Of a DNA stretch of 56,858 bases, positions 46,824 to 55,143 are shown piece by piece (position 1 is the stretch's first letter; each line of letters starts with the position of its first letter). Made by a program: the position numbers and the translations under genes. The stretch comes from a virus. Location: positions 1 to 56,858 of IMG/VR virus record IMGVR_UViG_3300049841_000045, one strand, 5' to 3'. The notes under the pieces are model-generated. The model was not told where the DNA came from. It did no database searches and worked only from the letters and a program-made list of their open reading frames with translations.

Positions 46824-48307
46824 AGCAGGTCCGGTTCGAGTATAAGCCCCAGGGTAAGGTTCTCGAGGAGTGGGGGCGCGATCGGTCTCAGGTTTCTATT
46901 ATTCGCGGACCGATAGGCTCTGGAAAGTCTTGGCGCGCGATTTTTCGCATGATTGAACTGTGCGCGCAACAGCAACCGAACCGGGAGGGGCTTCGTCGGA
47001 CTTTTGCGGCGGTAGTACGAAAGACTTACCCTGAGATCACGAGTTCTATTCTGAAGGATGTACGTGAACTGATTCCCGAGGAAATGGGGCGATTGACGAT
47101 GGGGCACCCGCCTCAGTTGGAATTGAAGTTTGATCTGGATGATGATACGCGGGTTGAAGCGACGATTCAGTTTCTCGCGCTTGATAAGGCGGAGGATGCG
47201 AATAAGGTTCGCGGCATGAATATTTCATGGGCGTGGATCAACGAGGTGAACCTCATCTCGGAGAACGTATTTCGCATGGTGCTGGCGCGTACTAATCGCT
47301 TTCGCCCTGGGTATAATACTTGGGCGGGGGTTTTTGCTGATGCAAACCCGTGGGACCAGGACCACTGGTTACAGATTTTGTATGAGCAACAGCAGAAGGA
47401 CCCGACGTTTTTTGCGGATTATAAGTTCTTTGTCCAGCCCGGGGCGTTGATCAAGCAAAACGGGAAATGGGTGATAAATCCTCTGGCGGAGAACCAGGCG
47501 CTGTTGAAGACAGGGTATGTGCAACGATTGATCCCTGGCGCGCGAGAGGACTGGATCCGCATAAACCTGGGGAATGAGCTTGGGTACGCGTATGACGGAA
47601 AACCTGTCCATCCGGATTATTCGGACAAGGGGAATGTAGCGGAGGAGCCGTTGGTCCCCCGGGCGGGAGTAGTGTACGTTGGGTTGGACTTTGGGCTGGA
47701 CCCCTCGGCGGTATTCTGGCAGCGACAGGCTAACGGGCAATGGTGGGGGTTTGATGAGATTGCGGCGCACGATCAGCACAACGAGGCTTTTGCGCGTGAG
47801 TTGAAAGCCCGGTGCGCGCAATGGCGCTCTATGGTGTCTGGGCTGACGTTTTTGTTTGTGGGGGACCCGAGCGGCGATAATCGTTCGATGACGGACGGTC
47901 GGACAACCTTTCAGATATACCGTGGGCATGGGATTAACATAAAAGCGGCGTCGTCCAATGATCCTCAGATTCGACGTGCCGCGTTGGATCGCCCGTTGAC
48001 GCGCACGGTAGACGGGGGCAAACCCGGGTTGTTATTGTCGCCGGGGTTGAACAATCTTCGCAAAGCGCTCGCGGGAGCGTGGTGTTATCGGCGCGTTCAG
48101 GTGGGTAGCACCGAACGATACAAAGATGAGGCGGATAAGGACAAGTATTCGCATATCGGTGAAGCGGCGGAGTATGGTTTGATGGACGCCGGGGAGCATC
48201 AGATAATCAATAACGGTGGTGATAACTCTGAGGCGTGGGCTAAGTATTCCGGAGATATCCGGCGCGGCGCGGTAGGGAGACGGGACTGGAACCCTTTTGA
48301 ATTATGA
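46820..48307 (+). CDS. terL: Terminase large subunit
   Basis: 495 residues, GTG start at 46820. The ATPase P-loop is 'GPIGSGKS' (residues 30-37), the Walker B/catalytic region 'ISWAWINEVN', and the nuclease part shows 'VVYVGLDFGLDPSAVFWQRQ' and 'FLFVGDPSGDNRS' (acidic residues). It forms the packaging motor that pumps DNA into the prohead at the portal. Somewhat shorter than T7 gp19 (586) but all key motifs are visible. Confidence 0.85.
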   Translation: MKQVRFEYKPQGKVLEEWGRDRSQVSIIRGPIGSGKSWRAIFRMIELCAQQQPNREGLRRTFAAVVRKTYPEITSSILKDVRELIPEEMGRLTMGHPPQLELKFDLDDDTRVEATIQFLALDKAEDANKVRGMNISWAWINEVNLISENVFRMVLARTNRFRPGYNTWAGVFADANPWDQDHWLQILYEQQQKDPTFFADYKFFVQPGALIKQNGKWVINPLAENQALLKTGYVQRLIPGAREDWIRINLGNELGYAYDGKPVHPDYSDKGNVAEEPLVPRAGVVYVGLDFGLDPSAVFWQRQANGQWWGFDEIAAHDQHNEAFARELKARCAQWRSMVSGLTFLFVGDPSGDNRSMTDGRTTFQIYRGHGINIKAASSNDPQIRRAALDRPLTRTVDGGKPGLLLSPGLNNLRKALAGAWCYRRVQVGSTERYKDEADKDKYSHIGEAAEYGLMDAGEHQIINNGGDNSEAWAKYSGDIRRGAVGRRDWNPFEL

Positions 48308-48492
48308 TCAAAACATTCTTGCTGGTCGTGGTTTTCGACATGCAGACCGGCGAGGTATTGAAGATCATAGAGCCGATTCCGGGATTCGAAACGTTCGTTG
48401 ACTGCGAGGCGGCGCGACTGCTGTTGCCGGTGTCGAAGACGAATATTGGCTACCGGGCCTGGTGTCTGACTCCCCGTGACATCCGGATCTAG
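48304..48492 (+). CDS. Hypothetical small protein
   Basis: 62 residues, ATG overlapping the terminase stop (ATGA). Starts hydrophobic ('MIKTFLLVVVFDMQTGEVL') and contains 'FVDCEAARLLLP'. Short virion-region proteins with this start occur in podoviruses. Possibly a small exported or membrane-attached protein. Family not recognised. Confidence 0.5.
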   Translation: MIKTFLLVVVFDMQTGEVLKIIEPIPGFETFVDCEAARLLLPVSKTNIGYRAWCLTPRDIRI

Positions 48493-48500
48493 AGTTCAGC

Positions 48501-48941
48501 GTGGAGAAGCTCAGTCTCCTCGAGTTGGCGGGGAAGTCCACGACGCAGTGGTATGCGGTCTATATGGATCGCGAGAACCCCCGGTGGTGGAACCAGTACT
48601 TGAAGAAGGGGTTCCAGCACGTGCAGCTCTGGCGGCCCGTGAAGTACGGTCCGGAGATGCGTGATACGTTCTGGCTGGTGGTCGAGCCCTGTCTTGAGTT
48701 CCTGGACGCAGGAGTGGTGTTCAACCACATGCCGCCCTGGCACAACGACAAGGGGTTCACGGTCCAGCGGGTGGTGTCGGTGTGCCGGGCGAAGAAGGTC
48801 CGGGATTGGTTTCATGTCGGTCCGGTGACGTGTGTTGAACTGGCGAAAGCGTGCCTGGGTACCAAGTCATTCTGGACGCGTACGCCGTGGCAGTTGTACA
48901 AGTACATCGCTCGCTCCGGCGGCGTGTTGATACAGGGGTAG
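48501..48941 (+). CDS. Putative NlpC/P60-like or papain-fold protein
   Basis: 146 residues, GTG start at 48501. The segment 'VGPVTCVELAKACLGTKSF' places a Cys in the position used by papain-fold amidases, with His residues upstream ('VVFNHMPPWHN') that could be partners. The catalytic assignment is tentative. Proteins of this type near the portal might process the peptidoglycan or a virion protein. Alternative: conserved structural protein. Confidence 0.4.
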   Translation: MEKLSLLELAGKSTTQWYAVYMDRENPRWWNQYLKKGFQHVQLWRPVKYGPEMRDTFWLVVEPCLEFLDAGVVFNHMPPWHNDKGFTVQRVVSVCRAKKVRDWFHVGPVTCVELAKACLGTKSFWTRTPWQLYKYIARSGGVLIQG

Positions 48942-48947
48942 ACAGGT

Positions 48948-49238
48948 ATGAGTTTTGGATCTCCGAAGGCGCCACAGCCTACGCCTGCGCAGAAGCAACT
49001 CGAGAAGTCCCAGGTGATCAATCTCGCGAAGCTGGATGCGCAGGAGAATGAACGACGCAAGCGGTTGCTGACGGCGCAGACGGGAGTGCGAGCCTATCGC
49101 GGTTCTCCTCTGTTCCGGGCGAACATGGGGGATACGGCGGGTACCGGGGCGTCCGCGAGCAGCGGCGCGGGGTATAGCGGGGCGGTGCCCAACGTTAGAG
49201 GTCTTCTGGGTTCGATTCGCATGGGGCCAGTATTTTGA
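48948..49238 (+). CDS. Small virion-region protein
   Basis: 96 residues. N-terminal 'SPKAPQPTPAQKQLEKSQVI' and a Gly/Ser-rich C-terminus ('GTGASASSGAGYSG'). Related short proteins are found beside portal genes and are of unknown function. The sequence is probably disordered. The gene overlaps the next by four bases. Confidence 0.5.
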   Translation: MSFGSPKAPQPTPAQKQLEKSQVINLAKLDAQENERRKRLLTAQTGVRAYRGSPLFRANMGDTAGTGASASSGAGYSGAVPNVRGLLGSIRMGPVF

Positions 49239-49423
49239 AAGCTAAACTAGGATCAGGCGCGCGATTTAAGGCGCTGGTGAAGAAGATCAAAGCACATGGC
49301 GGCGCGAGTGATCCGGCAGCGGTTGCCGCATCGATCGGGCGCAAGAAGTACGGGAAGGGCCGGTTTGCCAAATTTTCTGCCAAAGGGCGCAAGCACGAGG
49401 CGCGAGAAGGCGGGAAGAGCTGA
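49235..49423 (+). CDS. Small basic protein upstream of portal
   Basis: 62 residues, TTG start at 49235. Very basic ('RFKALVKKIKAHGGA', 'SIGRKKYGKGRFAKFSAKG'), a composition common in phage proteins just before the portal gene. Nucleic-acid or scaffold contact is likely but unproven. TTG is chosen because the conserved-looking sequence starts there and it overlaps the preceding gene. Confidence 0.5.
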   Translation: MKAKLGSGARFKALVKKIKAHGGASDPAAVAASIGRKKYGKGRFAKFSAKGRKHEAREGGKS

Positions 49424-50994
49424 TGTTTCTGAGTACGTTACCCACGGATCTCGAGAACGCGGAAGCGTTGCTGGAGCGTCGCAAGAAAGCGGCAACCAAG
49501 AAAGAGATGTGGCGTTCGACGTACCAGGATGCCTATCGGTTCGCAATGCCGACGCGCGAGACGTTCTCATGGGCGATCGAGGGGCAGAACAAGCAGCGGC
49601 AGTTGTACGATTCGACGCTTCAGGAGTCGACGTATACCGCGGCCAATACGCTCTGCGCCCTGCTGTTCCCTTCGTGGACGCGCTGGGCAGAGTTGGCACC
49701 TGGCGGGGCGATCGGGCAGGATGCCGTCACGCCGGAGATCATTGATGGGCTGCAGAAGGCGACGCAGACATTCTTCACGTTCTTGAACAACAGTAATTTC
49801 GGGACGGTGATCAGCGAAGCGGCGCTGGACTTGATGATCGGCACCGCGGCGCTGAGTTTCGATGAAGGCGATCAGGACAGGCCGTTCTCGTTCTCTTCGA
49901 TCCCGCTTTCGGCGATCGAGATCGAGGAAGGGCCCGACGGTTCGGTTGAGACGACGTGGATGTGCCGCAAGCCTCTGGCGCGGCATCTGATGCGATTGTA
50001 CCCCGGGTTGACGCTATTCGATCTCTCCCCGGCGACGCAGGATGCGATCGTAATGAAGCCGGATGCCGAGATTGAAATTATACAAGGACTTGTATATCAT
50101 CCGGAGACCAAGGCATACTACGGCGTCGTTGTTGAAGTCGCCGCCAAGCAGATCATCTGGCGGTACAACTATGCCTCGAGTTGCCCGACGATCGTTGCGC
50201 GGGCGACCAAGGTAGCGGGGGAGACATATGGCCGCGGTCGTGTACTACTGGCTCTTGCTGACGCGAAGACTCTAGACAAGATGCAGGAGTTCGTCCTGCG
50301 TCATTCGGCGATCAGCGTGGCTCCCCCGATGACGGGGGTGAGCGACGGGGTGTTGAATCCGTATACGGCGACGCTCTCGCCCAATACGATCATCCCGGTG
50401 GCGAGCAACGATACGGGCAACCCGTCGTTGGCGCCGATCCCGATTGGCGGGAACTTCCGCATCACTGAGAATCTGATGACGGATCTTCGCGAGAAGGTGC
50501 GTCGGATCATGCTGGGCCCAGAGCCGAGTGAAGGGGCAGTGAAAAGCGCGACCGAGATCAGTGTCTCGGATCGCAATCGGCTCTGGGCCATGAACGGTGA
50601 GTACAGCCGCATCCAGTCCGAACTTCTGGCGAAGATTATCGCCCGCGGCATCTTCATCCTGCAGAAGAAGGGGCTGATGGCCCGCTTCAAGGTGGATGGC
50701 CGGGAAGTGGCGGTGAAGTACACGTCCCCGTTCGCCAAGTCGCAGAACGCCGAGGACGTGATGGCGCTGCAGGAGACGTTGATGATCGCTGGGGCGATGG
50801 GTCCTGAACTCATTCACTCGGCGTTGAGAACGGAGAAGATGCCGGGGTGGATCGCCCGCATGAAGGGTGTCCCCGAGTCCCTGATCTGTTCGGATGAAGA
50901 ACAGCAGAGCCGGGTAGCCCAGGCGGCGCAGGCGATGGCTGTGATGCAGCAGATGCAGGCTCCCGCGCAACCGGGAGCGCCAGCAGGAGCGTAA
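49423..50994 (+). CDS. Portal protein (T7 gp8-like head-tail connector)
   Basis: 523 residues, near the 536 of T7 gp8. Matches the connector profile: 'YQDAYRFAMPTRETFSW', 'STYTAANTLCALLFPSWTRW', 'GTAALSFDEGDQDRPFSF' and 'RIMLGPEPSEGAVKSATEIS', then the C-terminal Gln/Met/Ala-rich tail ('VMQQMQAPAQPGAPAGA'). Twelve copies form the DNA gate for packaging and ejection. It lies between terminase and scaffold genes, the expected order. Confidence 0.85.
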   Translation: MFLSTLPTDLENAEALLERRKKAATKKEMWRSTYQDAYRFAMPTRETFSWAIEGQNKQRQLYDSTLQESTYTAANTLCALLFPSWTRWAELAPGGAIGQDAVTPEIIDGLQKATQTFFTFLNNSNFGTVISEAALDLMIGTAALSFDEGDQDRPFSFSSIPLSAIEIEEGPDGSVETTWMCRKPLARHLMRLYPGLTLFDLSPATQDAIVMKPDAEIEIIQGLVYHPETKAYYGVVVEVAAKQIIWRYNYASSCPTIVARATKVAGETYGRGRVLLALADAKTLDKMQEFVLRHSAISVAPPMTGVSDGVLNPYTATLSPNTIIPVASNDTGNPSLAPIPIGGNFRITENLMTDLREKVRRIMLGPEPSEGAVKSATEISVSDRNRLWAMNGEYSRIQSELLAKIIARGIFILQKKGLMARFKVDGREVAVKYTSPFAKSQNAEDVMALQETLMIAGAMGPELIHSALRTEKMPGWIARMKGVPESLICSDEEQQSRVAQAAQAMAVMQQMQAPAQPGAPAGA

Positions 50995-51000
50995 GCGAGT

Positions 51001-51279
51001 ATGGGAGAAGGGTGGTTGGATGAGGATGTGCGTGACCAGGAGATGATCCCGGTCACGCCGGAGCAGCGCAAGGCCGCGATCGAGTTCGCTCAAGCCTACA
51101 AGGTTTTTGCGGACGACGAACGGGGCCGGGCGCTTCTCGAGCACTGGGTTAAGACGATCGAAGCACATGACGTACCGCCTTCCGCGTCAGTGCAGGAGTA
51201 TGCGTTCTGGGAAGGGCGTCGACAGTTTGTCCGTGGCATTCAACGCCAGCTCGCGCTGGCAAAGACAGAGGATATCTAA
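51001..51279 (+). CDS. Small structural-region protein (Bbp19-like)
   Basis: 92 residues. Helical and acidic with 'FADDERGRALLEHWVKTIE' and 'YAFWEGRRQFVRGIQRQL', resembling the Bbp19-type family often encoded between portal and scaffold genes in podoviruses. Role unknown. It is six bases after the portal stop and abuts the scaffold gene. Confidence 0.6.
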   Translation: MGEGWLDEDVRDQEMIPVTPEQRKAAIEFAQAYKVFADDERGRALLEHWVKTIEAHDVPPSASVQEYAFWEGRRQFVRGIQRQLALAKTEDI

Positions 51280-52146
51280 GTGACGACCGAAGCAACGACA
51301 CCTGCGGCCGCTGAAGCGGCACCCGCAGCCGAAGCAACCAGTGAGTCTCTGATCCCGGCGGCCGCGCCGGCAGCGGCCCCGGCTGCTGCGGCTCCCACCA
51401 AGGAAGCAGCGCCTGCGGCTGCAGTTCCCGCGGCAACTCCCGCGCCGGCCCCCGCGCAACCTGAGTGGTTTTACGCGGATGGCACTCCCGGCAAGGGTCA
51501 GATGCCTTTATGGTACAAGGCCGATAAGTACAGTACCGTCGAGAAGCAGGCGGAAGCCTATGCGCATTTGGAGAAGCGGTTTGGCGCATTCACGGGCGCG
51601 CCGGAATCTGGTAAGTATGACGTGAAACTCCCCGAGGGCGTGGGGGTCGAATTGGTGACCGATCATCCACTGATGAATGATTTTCAGAAGTGGGCGCTCG
51701 AGCATCAGTTGAACCAGGACGGGTTTAATCAGCTTGTCGGAATGCTGGCGCAGTACGAGGCTGCGCAGATTCCGGACATGGGCGAGATCAAGACGCAGCT
51801 CGGGGCGAACGCTGATGCACGCATCGCTGCGGTGGCACAGTGGACGCAGGCGAATCTGAAGCCTGCGGAATATCAGAAGCTGATGCAGGCGACGACGGGC
51901 TCGAATGCCGCGGCTGTGGTCGAGGTGATCGAAAGCATGATCGCCAAGACCAAGCAGGTCGCGTTGCCGAAACCTGGGCAGGATGTGACCGCGGCGCAGC
52001 CGATGGGCGAGGCCGCCCTTCAGGCAGCGATGCAGAAGAAGGGTCCGGATGGGAAACCGTTATACTTCACGAATGAGCAGTATCGGGCTACGATCGATAA
52101 GCAGATTCGTGAACACTATCAGGCACAGCAGGGGCAGGCCGCTTAA
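51280..52146 (+). CDS. Scaffolding / capsid assembly protein
   Basis: 288 residues, GTG start at 51280. The first 60 residues are Ala/Pro-rich ('AAAPAAAPAAAAPTKEAAPA'), followed by 'LWYKADKYSTVEKQAEAYAH' and helical body ('ALQAAMQKKGPDGKPLY') with a charged C-terminus. This is the layout of T7-like capsid assembly (scaffold) proteins that guide procapsid formation and then leave. The gene sits directly before the capsid gene region, interrupted by an HNH insertion. Confidence 0.7.
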   Translation: MTTEATTPAAAEAAPAAEATSESLIPAAAPAAAPAAAAPTKEAAPAAAVPAATPAPAPAQPEWFYADGTPGKGQMPLWYKADKYSTVEKQAEAYAHLEKRFGAFTGAPESGKYDVKLPEGVGVELVTDHPLMNDFQKWALEHQLNQDGFNQLVGMLAQYEAAQIPDMGEIKTQLGANADARIAAVAQWTQANLKPAEYQKLMQATTGSNAAAVVEVIESMIAKTKQVALPKPGQDVTAAQPMGEAALQAAMQKKGPDGKPLYFTNEQYRATIDKQIREHYQAQQGQAA

Positions 52147-52182
52147 ATGCCTTTGATCAAAAGTGATTCGGGGGATAATTAG
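52147..52182 (+). pseudogene. Truncated copy of the small gene start (MPLIKSDSGDN)
   Basis: ATG at 52147 opens an 11-codon frame (MPLIKSDSGDN, TAG) one base after the scaffold stop. Its MPLIKS opening and eighth residue (Ser) match the typical start of the small family whose intact copy begins at 52732 (there 'MPLIMSSS'). Sequences diverge at the end of the tiny frame, where the antisense HNH gene begins its 3' end. Probably the displaced 5' end of the small gene. Confidence 0.45.
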
Positions 52183-52730
52183 TGAGCTATGTGTTTGAGG
52201 TGCTCTATAGAATGACAGTTAGGGCAAAGTACTTCTAGGTTTTCCTTGGCGTTGTTTTCGGGATTTCGATCTTTGTGGTGGATGCCGAGTATTTGTGGGA
52301 TTTTATCGAATTTGCATCGTTGGCATTTTAGTATCATACCTCGGCGCTGCATTTGTTTTCGCAAAGTAGTTTTTTTAGGGCTCCAAGTCATTAGATCGCT
52401 TTTATTCACGCAAGCCCTACTGCAATAGATTCGTTTTACACTGGGGCTATCTCGAAATGTTTTCCCGCAATGGCGGCAAGTGAAGAGCACGGAGCCCCTA
52501 TCTTTCATAGCGGCGTAATAACAGTTAGGTGAACAGTACTTTGCAATTTTTTCTCGCACTCTAATAACTGTGAAAGACTTTTTGCAGGTTTTGCATATTT
52601 TTGGTACGCGATCGTGTTTTGAGTGCCAATGAAAACCACAGGATCTGGAGCAAAACCTAAAAGTGTCTTTTCGGTAGTTCGGTATGAGAATTTTCTTACC
52701 GCATTCTTCACACTTCATGGGGGTTGACAT
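52179..52730 (-). CDS. HNH endonuclease inserted antisense between scaffold and capsid genes
   Basis: 183 residues from ATG 52730 (an earlier in-frame start at 52787 lacks a ribosome site, GAGAGG precedes 52730). Three Cys pairs ('CEECGKKILIPNY', 'CKTCKKSFTVI', 'CRHCGKTFRD') form zinc fingers, followed by the HNH core 'ILGIHHKDRNPENNAKENLE' and 'LCPNCHSIEHL'. It is opposite to all surrounding genes and much more AT-rich, a sign of recent arrival. It probably cuts and spreads into uninserted alleles. Confidence 0.8.
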   Translation of the reverse strand: MSTPMKCEECGKKILIPNYRKDTFRFCSRSCGFHWHSKHDRVPKICKTCKKSFTVIRVREKIAKYCSPNCYYAAMKDRGSVLFTCRHCGKTFRDSPSVKRIYCSRACVNKSDLMTWSPKKTTLRKQMQRRGMILKCQRCKFDKIPQILGIHHKDRNPENNAKENLEVLCPNCHSIEHLKHIAH

Positions 52731-52731
52731 T

Positions 52732-52884
52732 GTGCCTCTCATAATGAGTAGTTCAAAGAAAGCCTTCAGAAAAAACGTGGCTACCATGGTACATGAAAAG
52801 CGCCCAGTAAAGCAAGCGGTGGCGATCGCTTATTCGGTTAAGCGGCGCGCTGGAAAACGGAAGGGTAAGCAGGGGTTGATGTGA
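52732..52884 (+). CDS. Small basic phage protein (MPLI...SSKKAF family)
   Basis: 50 residues from the GTG at 52732 (MPLIMSSSKKAFRKN...). An ATG at 52744 gives a shorter alternative. Contains 'KRPVKQAVAIAYSVKRRAGK', which with the MPLI start is typical of a short family found in podovirus structural clusters. Its GTG lies one base from the HNH start on the other strand, and the displaced copy at 52147 suggests that the gene was rebuilt at insertion. Confidence 0.65.
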   Translation: MPLIMSSSKKAFRKNVATMVHEKRPVKQAVAIAYSVKRRAGKRKGKQGLM

Positions 52885-52889
52885 TTCAC

Positions 52890-52915
52890 CTTCGGCGTTC
52901 GCGGGAGCGCCGAAG
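52890..52915 (+). terminator. Terminator-like hairpin before the capsid gene
   Basis: CTTCGGCG and CGCCGAAG (8 bp) flank a 10-base loop. A T-run appears 10 bases further on (CAGCTTTTTAG), so efficiency is doubtful. It lies in the 220-bp gap (52885-53104) before the capsid gene. No promoter is obvious in that gap. Confidence 0.4.
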
Positions 52916-53104
52916 CTAAATCACAGCTTTTTAGTTGTTCGGCCGGGACCTTCGCAAGAAGCCGGCATGGCACTGACGGGCGCAGCACGAAACGCTGCAA
53001 GGCGAGATAGAGCCAGCGTACCCACGTTGGGACCTCGATTCGAGCGCACGTCGTGGAATTCGGCGAGGATCTCTTTCTCTTCTCTAACTTGAGGTTTTAT
53101 CCTT

Positions 53105-53983
53105 ATGAGTATTTCCCTCGGGGGTACCCCGTCAGCCACCACGAATGCCGCGGTCTATGCGTACGACCAGGCCGTGAAAATGGCGTACCAGGGCTCTTCG
53201 CGTCTCCGCAGTGCCGTCACCGTCAAGACGGGCGTCACGGGGCAGACGCATTATTTCCGGCGGTTCGGTTCGCAGGTCGCTGTGCAGCACACGACTAACG
53301 AGCTGATCACTCCGGCGGACTACCAGCACACCAAGATCGCGGCTGCGCTGAGCAACTGGCGTATTGGTGACTACACGGATCTGTTCGACCAGGCTGAGAC
53401 CACGGTCGATGAGCGTGCGGCGCTTGCGGAGAGCAATGCCAAGGCGCTTGGCCGTGCTGAGGATCAGCTTCTCATCGATGCTATCGATGCCGCAACCGGC
53501 ATCGCGGGCACGGTGGATGAGGATCTCGGCGCGACGAACAGCCCGATCAACAAGGAAAAGCTCCTGCGCGCGAAGCGGTACTTGACCGCGAAGCAGGCGG
53601 ACTCCACGCAGCATACGCTGATCGTGAACGCGGTCGGCATGGAAGGTGCGCTCTCTGAGGTGGAAGTCACCTCGGCGGACTACCAGACCATGCGGGCACT
53701 CGCGGAGAACGGCGGCACGTTGCAGGGCAAGTCGGCGTTTGGGTTCAACTGGATTGTTCTCGAGGATCGCGCGGAAGGCGGTCTGCCGACGGGTTCGTCC
53801 AGCATTCGTTTGTGCTTCGCCTTCGACAAGGCCGCGGTTGGTCTTGCCGTGGGTATGGAGCCGTCGACGCGTGTCGACTTCATCCCGGAGCGTTACTCGT
53901 ATCTGTCTCAGGGTGTCCTGAAGGCCGGTGCGGCGGTGATCGATCCGAACGGTGTTGTCGAAGTCCAGAGTTATGAAGCCTGA
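53105..53983 (+). CDS. Major capsid protein
   Basis: 292 residues, ATG 53105 after GAGGTTTTATCCTT. N-terminus 'SISLGGTPSATTNAAVYAYD' and the pattern 'YFRRFGSQVAVQHTTNELIT', 'DLFDQAETTVDERAALAES', 'LTAKQADSTQHTLIVNA', 'RSIRLCFAFDKAAVGLAVG'-type region and 'STRVDFIPERYSYLSQGVL' belong to the HK97-fold capsid family of podoviruses. It lies after the scaffold gene, with the HNH and one small gene between. Highly expressed. Confidence 0.8.
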   Translation: MSISLGGTPSATTNAAVYAYDQAVKMAYQGSSRLRSAVTVKTGVTGQTHYFRRFGSQVAVQHTTNELITPADYQHTKIAAALSNWRIGDYTDLFDQAETTVDERAALAESNAKALGRAEDQLLIDAIDAATGIAGTVDEDLGATNSPINKEKLLRAKRYLTAKQADSTQHTLIVNAVGMEGALSEVEVTSADYQTMRALAENGGTLQGKSAFGFNWIVLEDRAEGGLPTGSSSIRLCFAFDKAAVGLAVGMEPSTRVDFIPERYSYLSQGVLKAGAAVIDPNGVVEVQSYEA

Positions 53984-54000
53984 TTTTCTGATGTAAATCA

Positions 54001-54525
54001 ATGACTTACGAGACATGGCGCAATGTGGCTGGATTTTCTGGCTACGAAGTTTCAGACCAAGGAAGAATTAGAAGTCTTCCGCGGAAGAACTTGCAGGGCG
54101 CCATGCGTCGAGGGCGCATCCTTAAACAGGATGTGAACTGGGCGGGGTATCACCTCGTCAAGCCTGCCCGAGACGGCGCAAAGCATGCGCGGTTGGTGCA
54201 TCGCCTGGTTCTGGAGGCTTTCAAGGGTGAATGCCCTGAAGGTCTCCAGGCCCGGCATCTGAACGGAATTCGTTCTGATAATCAACTCGGCAATCTTGAG
54301 TGGGGGACTATTCAGGAAAATCGAGCAGATCAGAAAAGACACGGCACCGGGATTCAGGGTGCGCGTAACCCGAAGGCGGTACTGACAGAGATTGATGTGG
54401 AGCGGATTTTTGATCTGCGCCGTTTCGGTCTTAGTCAGCAAGCCATCGGCCGGCAGGTGGGAGTGCATCAGACGCATGTGAGTACGATTCTTCGCGGTAA
54501 GCATTGGTTGCAGAACGCGGCTTAG
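54001..54525 (+). CDS. HNH homing endonuclease (NUMOD4-HNH-HTH)
   Basis: 174 residues, ATG 54001. N-terminal NUMOD4 ('TWRNVAGFSGYEVSDQGRIR'), then the HNH core 'LVHRLVLEAFKGECPEGLQ' and 'ARHLNGIRSDNQLGNLEWG', and a C-terminal helix-turn-helix ('GLSQQAIGRQVGVHQTHVST') for target recognition. It follows the capsid gene on the same strand, a frequent location for free-standing phage HNH genes, and probably targets the region in related phages. Confidence 0.85.
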   Translation: MTYETWRNVAGFSGYEVSDQGRIRSLPRKNLQGAMRRGRILKQDVNWAGYHLVKPARDGAKHARLVHRLVLEAFKGECPEGLQARHLNGIRSDNQLGNLEWGTIQENRADQKRHGTGIQGARNPKAVLTEIDVERIFDLRRFGLSQQAIGRQVGVHQTHVSTILRGKHWLQNAA

Positions 54526-54555
54526 TTTTTCCTTCTTTTCAAGAGGTAATGTTCA

Positions 54556-54846
54556 ATGGCTTATTCAAGTGCTGGTCTCCAGCGTATTGGTCCGCAGAAC
54601 TCCAATGCGCCGACCATCTGGACCTACGCCACGGCGGACGCTTTGACGACTGTCGACGGCGCGGGCTATTTCAACGCAGCGGCTGCGCTGCTTCAGGTTG
54701 GCGATTGGATTCTGTGCTCGAGTTCTTCGACGTACGGCATCTTCATCGTCAACGCCAACTCTCGTGATCTCGCGGCTAGCCCGCCGGTTGCCGGAGTGGT
54801 GGATTGCTCGAACGCTGTGTCGTTCGGCACAATTGATTCAGATTGA
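54556..54846 (+). CDS. Small virion-region protein (decoration or minor)
   Basis: 96 residues, ATG 54556 behind AAGAGGTAATG. Segments 'YSSAGLQRIGPQNSNAP', 'VDGAGYFNAAAALLQVGDWI' and 'YGIFIVNANSRD' match a family found directly after capsid genes of many podoviruses. Suggested roles include decoration or minor structural protein. No experimentally based function can be given here. Confidence 0.6.
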   Translation: MAYSSAGLQRIGPQNSNAPTIWTYATADALTTVDGAGYFNAAAALLQVGDWILCSSSSTYGIFIVNANSRDLAASPPVAGVVDCSNAVSFGTIDSD

Positions 54847-54861
54847 TCTGAAGTCAACTTC

Positions 54862-54890
54862 GACCGGGGCGCCTTCGGCCCCGGTCCCTT
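54862..54890 (+). terminator. Rho-independent-type terminator after the capsid group
   Basis: ACCGGGGC (54863-54870) pairs with GCCCCGGT (54878-54885) around a GCCTTCG loop, followed by CCCTTCTTCG. The strong GC stem and pyrimidine run fit partial termination that would lower transcription of the fibre genes relative to capsid. Confidence 0.65.
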
Positions 54891-54906
54891 CTTCGAGGTA
54901 TGAAAC

Positions 54907-55128
54907 ATGGCATTTGAAAGTTGGTCGAGTGCGACGGGTAACAAGATTTTCCAGAAGGGCGCCAAGTTGGGCGGTCTTCGGCACGAAACGTCCTGGCGTC
55001 GTCGGGCTGTGCGTGAGGCGCAGACGAATCACACGTGGGCGAAGTATGCCCCTGGCGTGGCTCGAGTCACGGGCGAGCTGAAGATCGACGTGAAGGCCGC
55101 GAGAGCGGCAAAACTGGCTTTGAGTTAA
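54907..55128 (+). CDS. Hypothetical small basic protein
   Basis: 73 residues, ATG 54907. Basic and Trp-containing ('LGGLRHETSWRRRAVREAQT', 'WAKYAPGVARVTGELKIDV'). No family recognised. The RBS is GAGGTATGAAAC. It is the first gene after the terminator, in front of the fibre genes, and may belong to the virion. Confidence 0.45.
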   Translation: MAFESWSSATGNKIFQKGAKLGGLRHETSWRRRAVREAQTNHTWAKYAPGVARVTGELKIDVKAARAAKLALS

Positions 55129-55143
55129 GGCTAGGTAAGTACC

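Noticed and set aside
52147-52760. Group I intron holding the HNH gene
   Set aside because: No recognisable intron core was seen, the HNH is antisense, and the downstream small gene has its own GTG start, so splicing is not needed. A fold search could reopen this.
53132-54016. Antisense 294-residue frame opposite the capsid gene
   Set aside because: Shadow of a high-GC coding sequence with no ribosome site, while the + strand frame matches a capsid protein.
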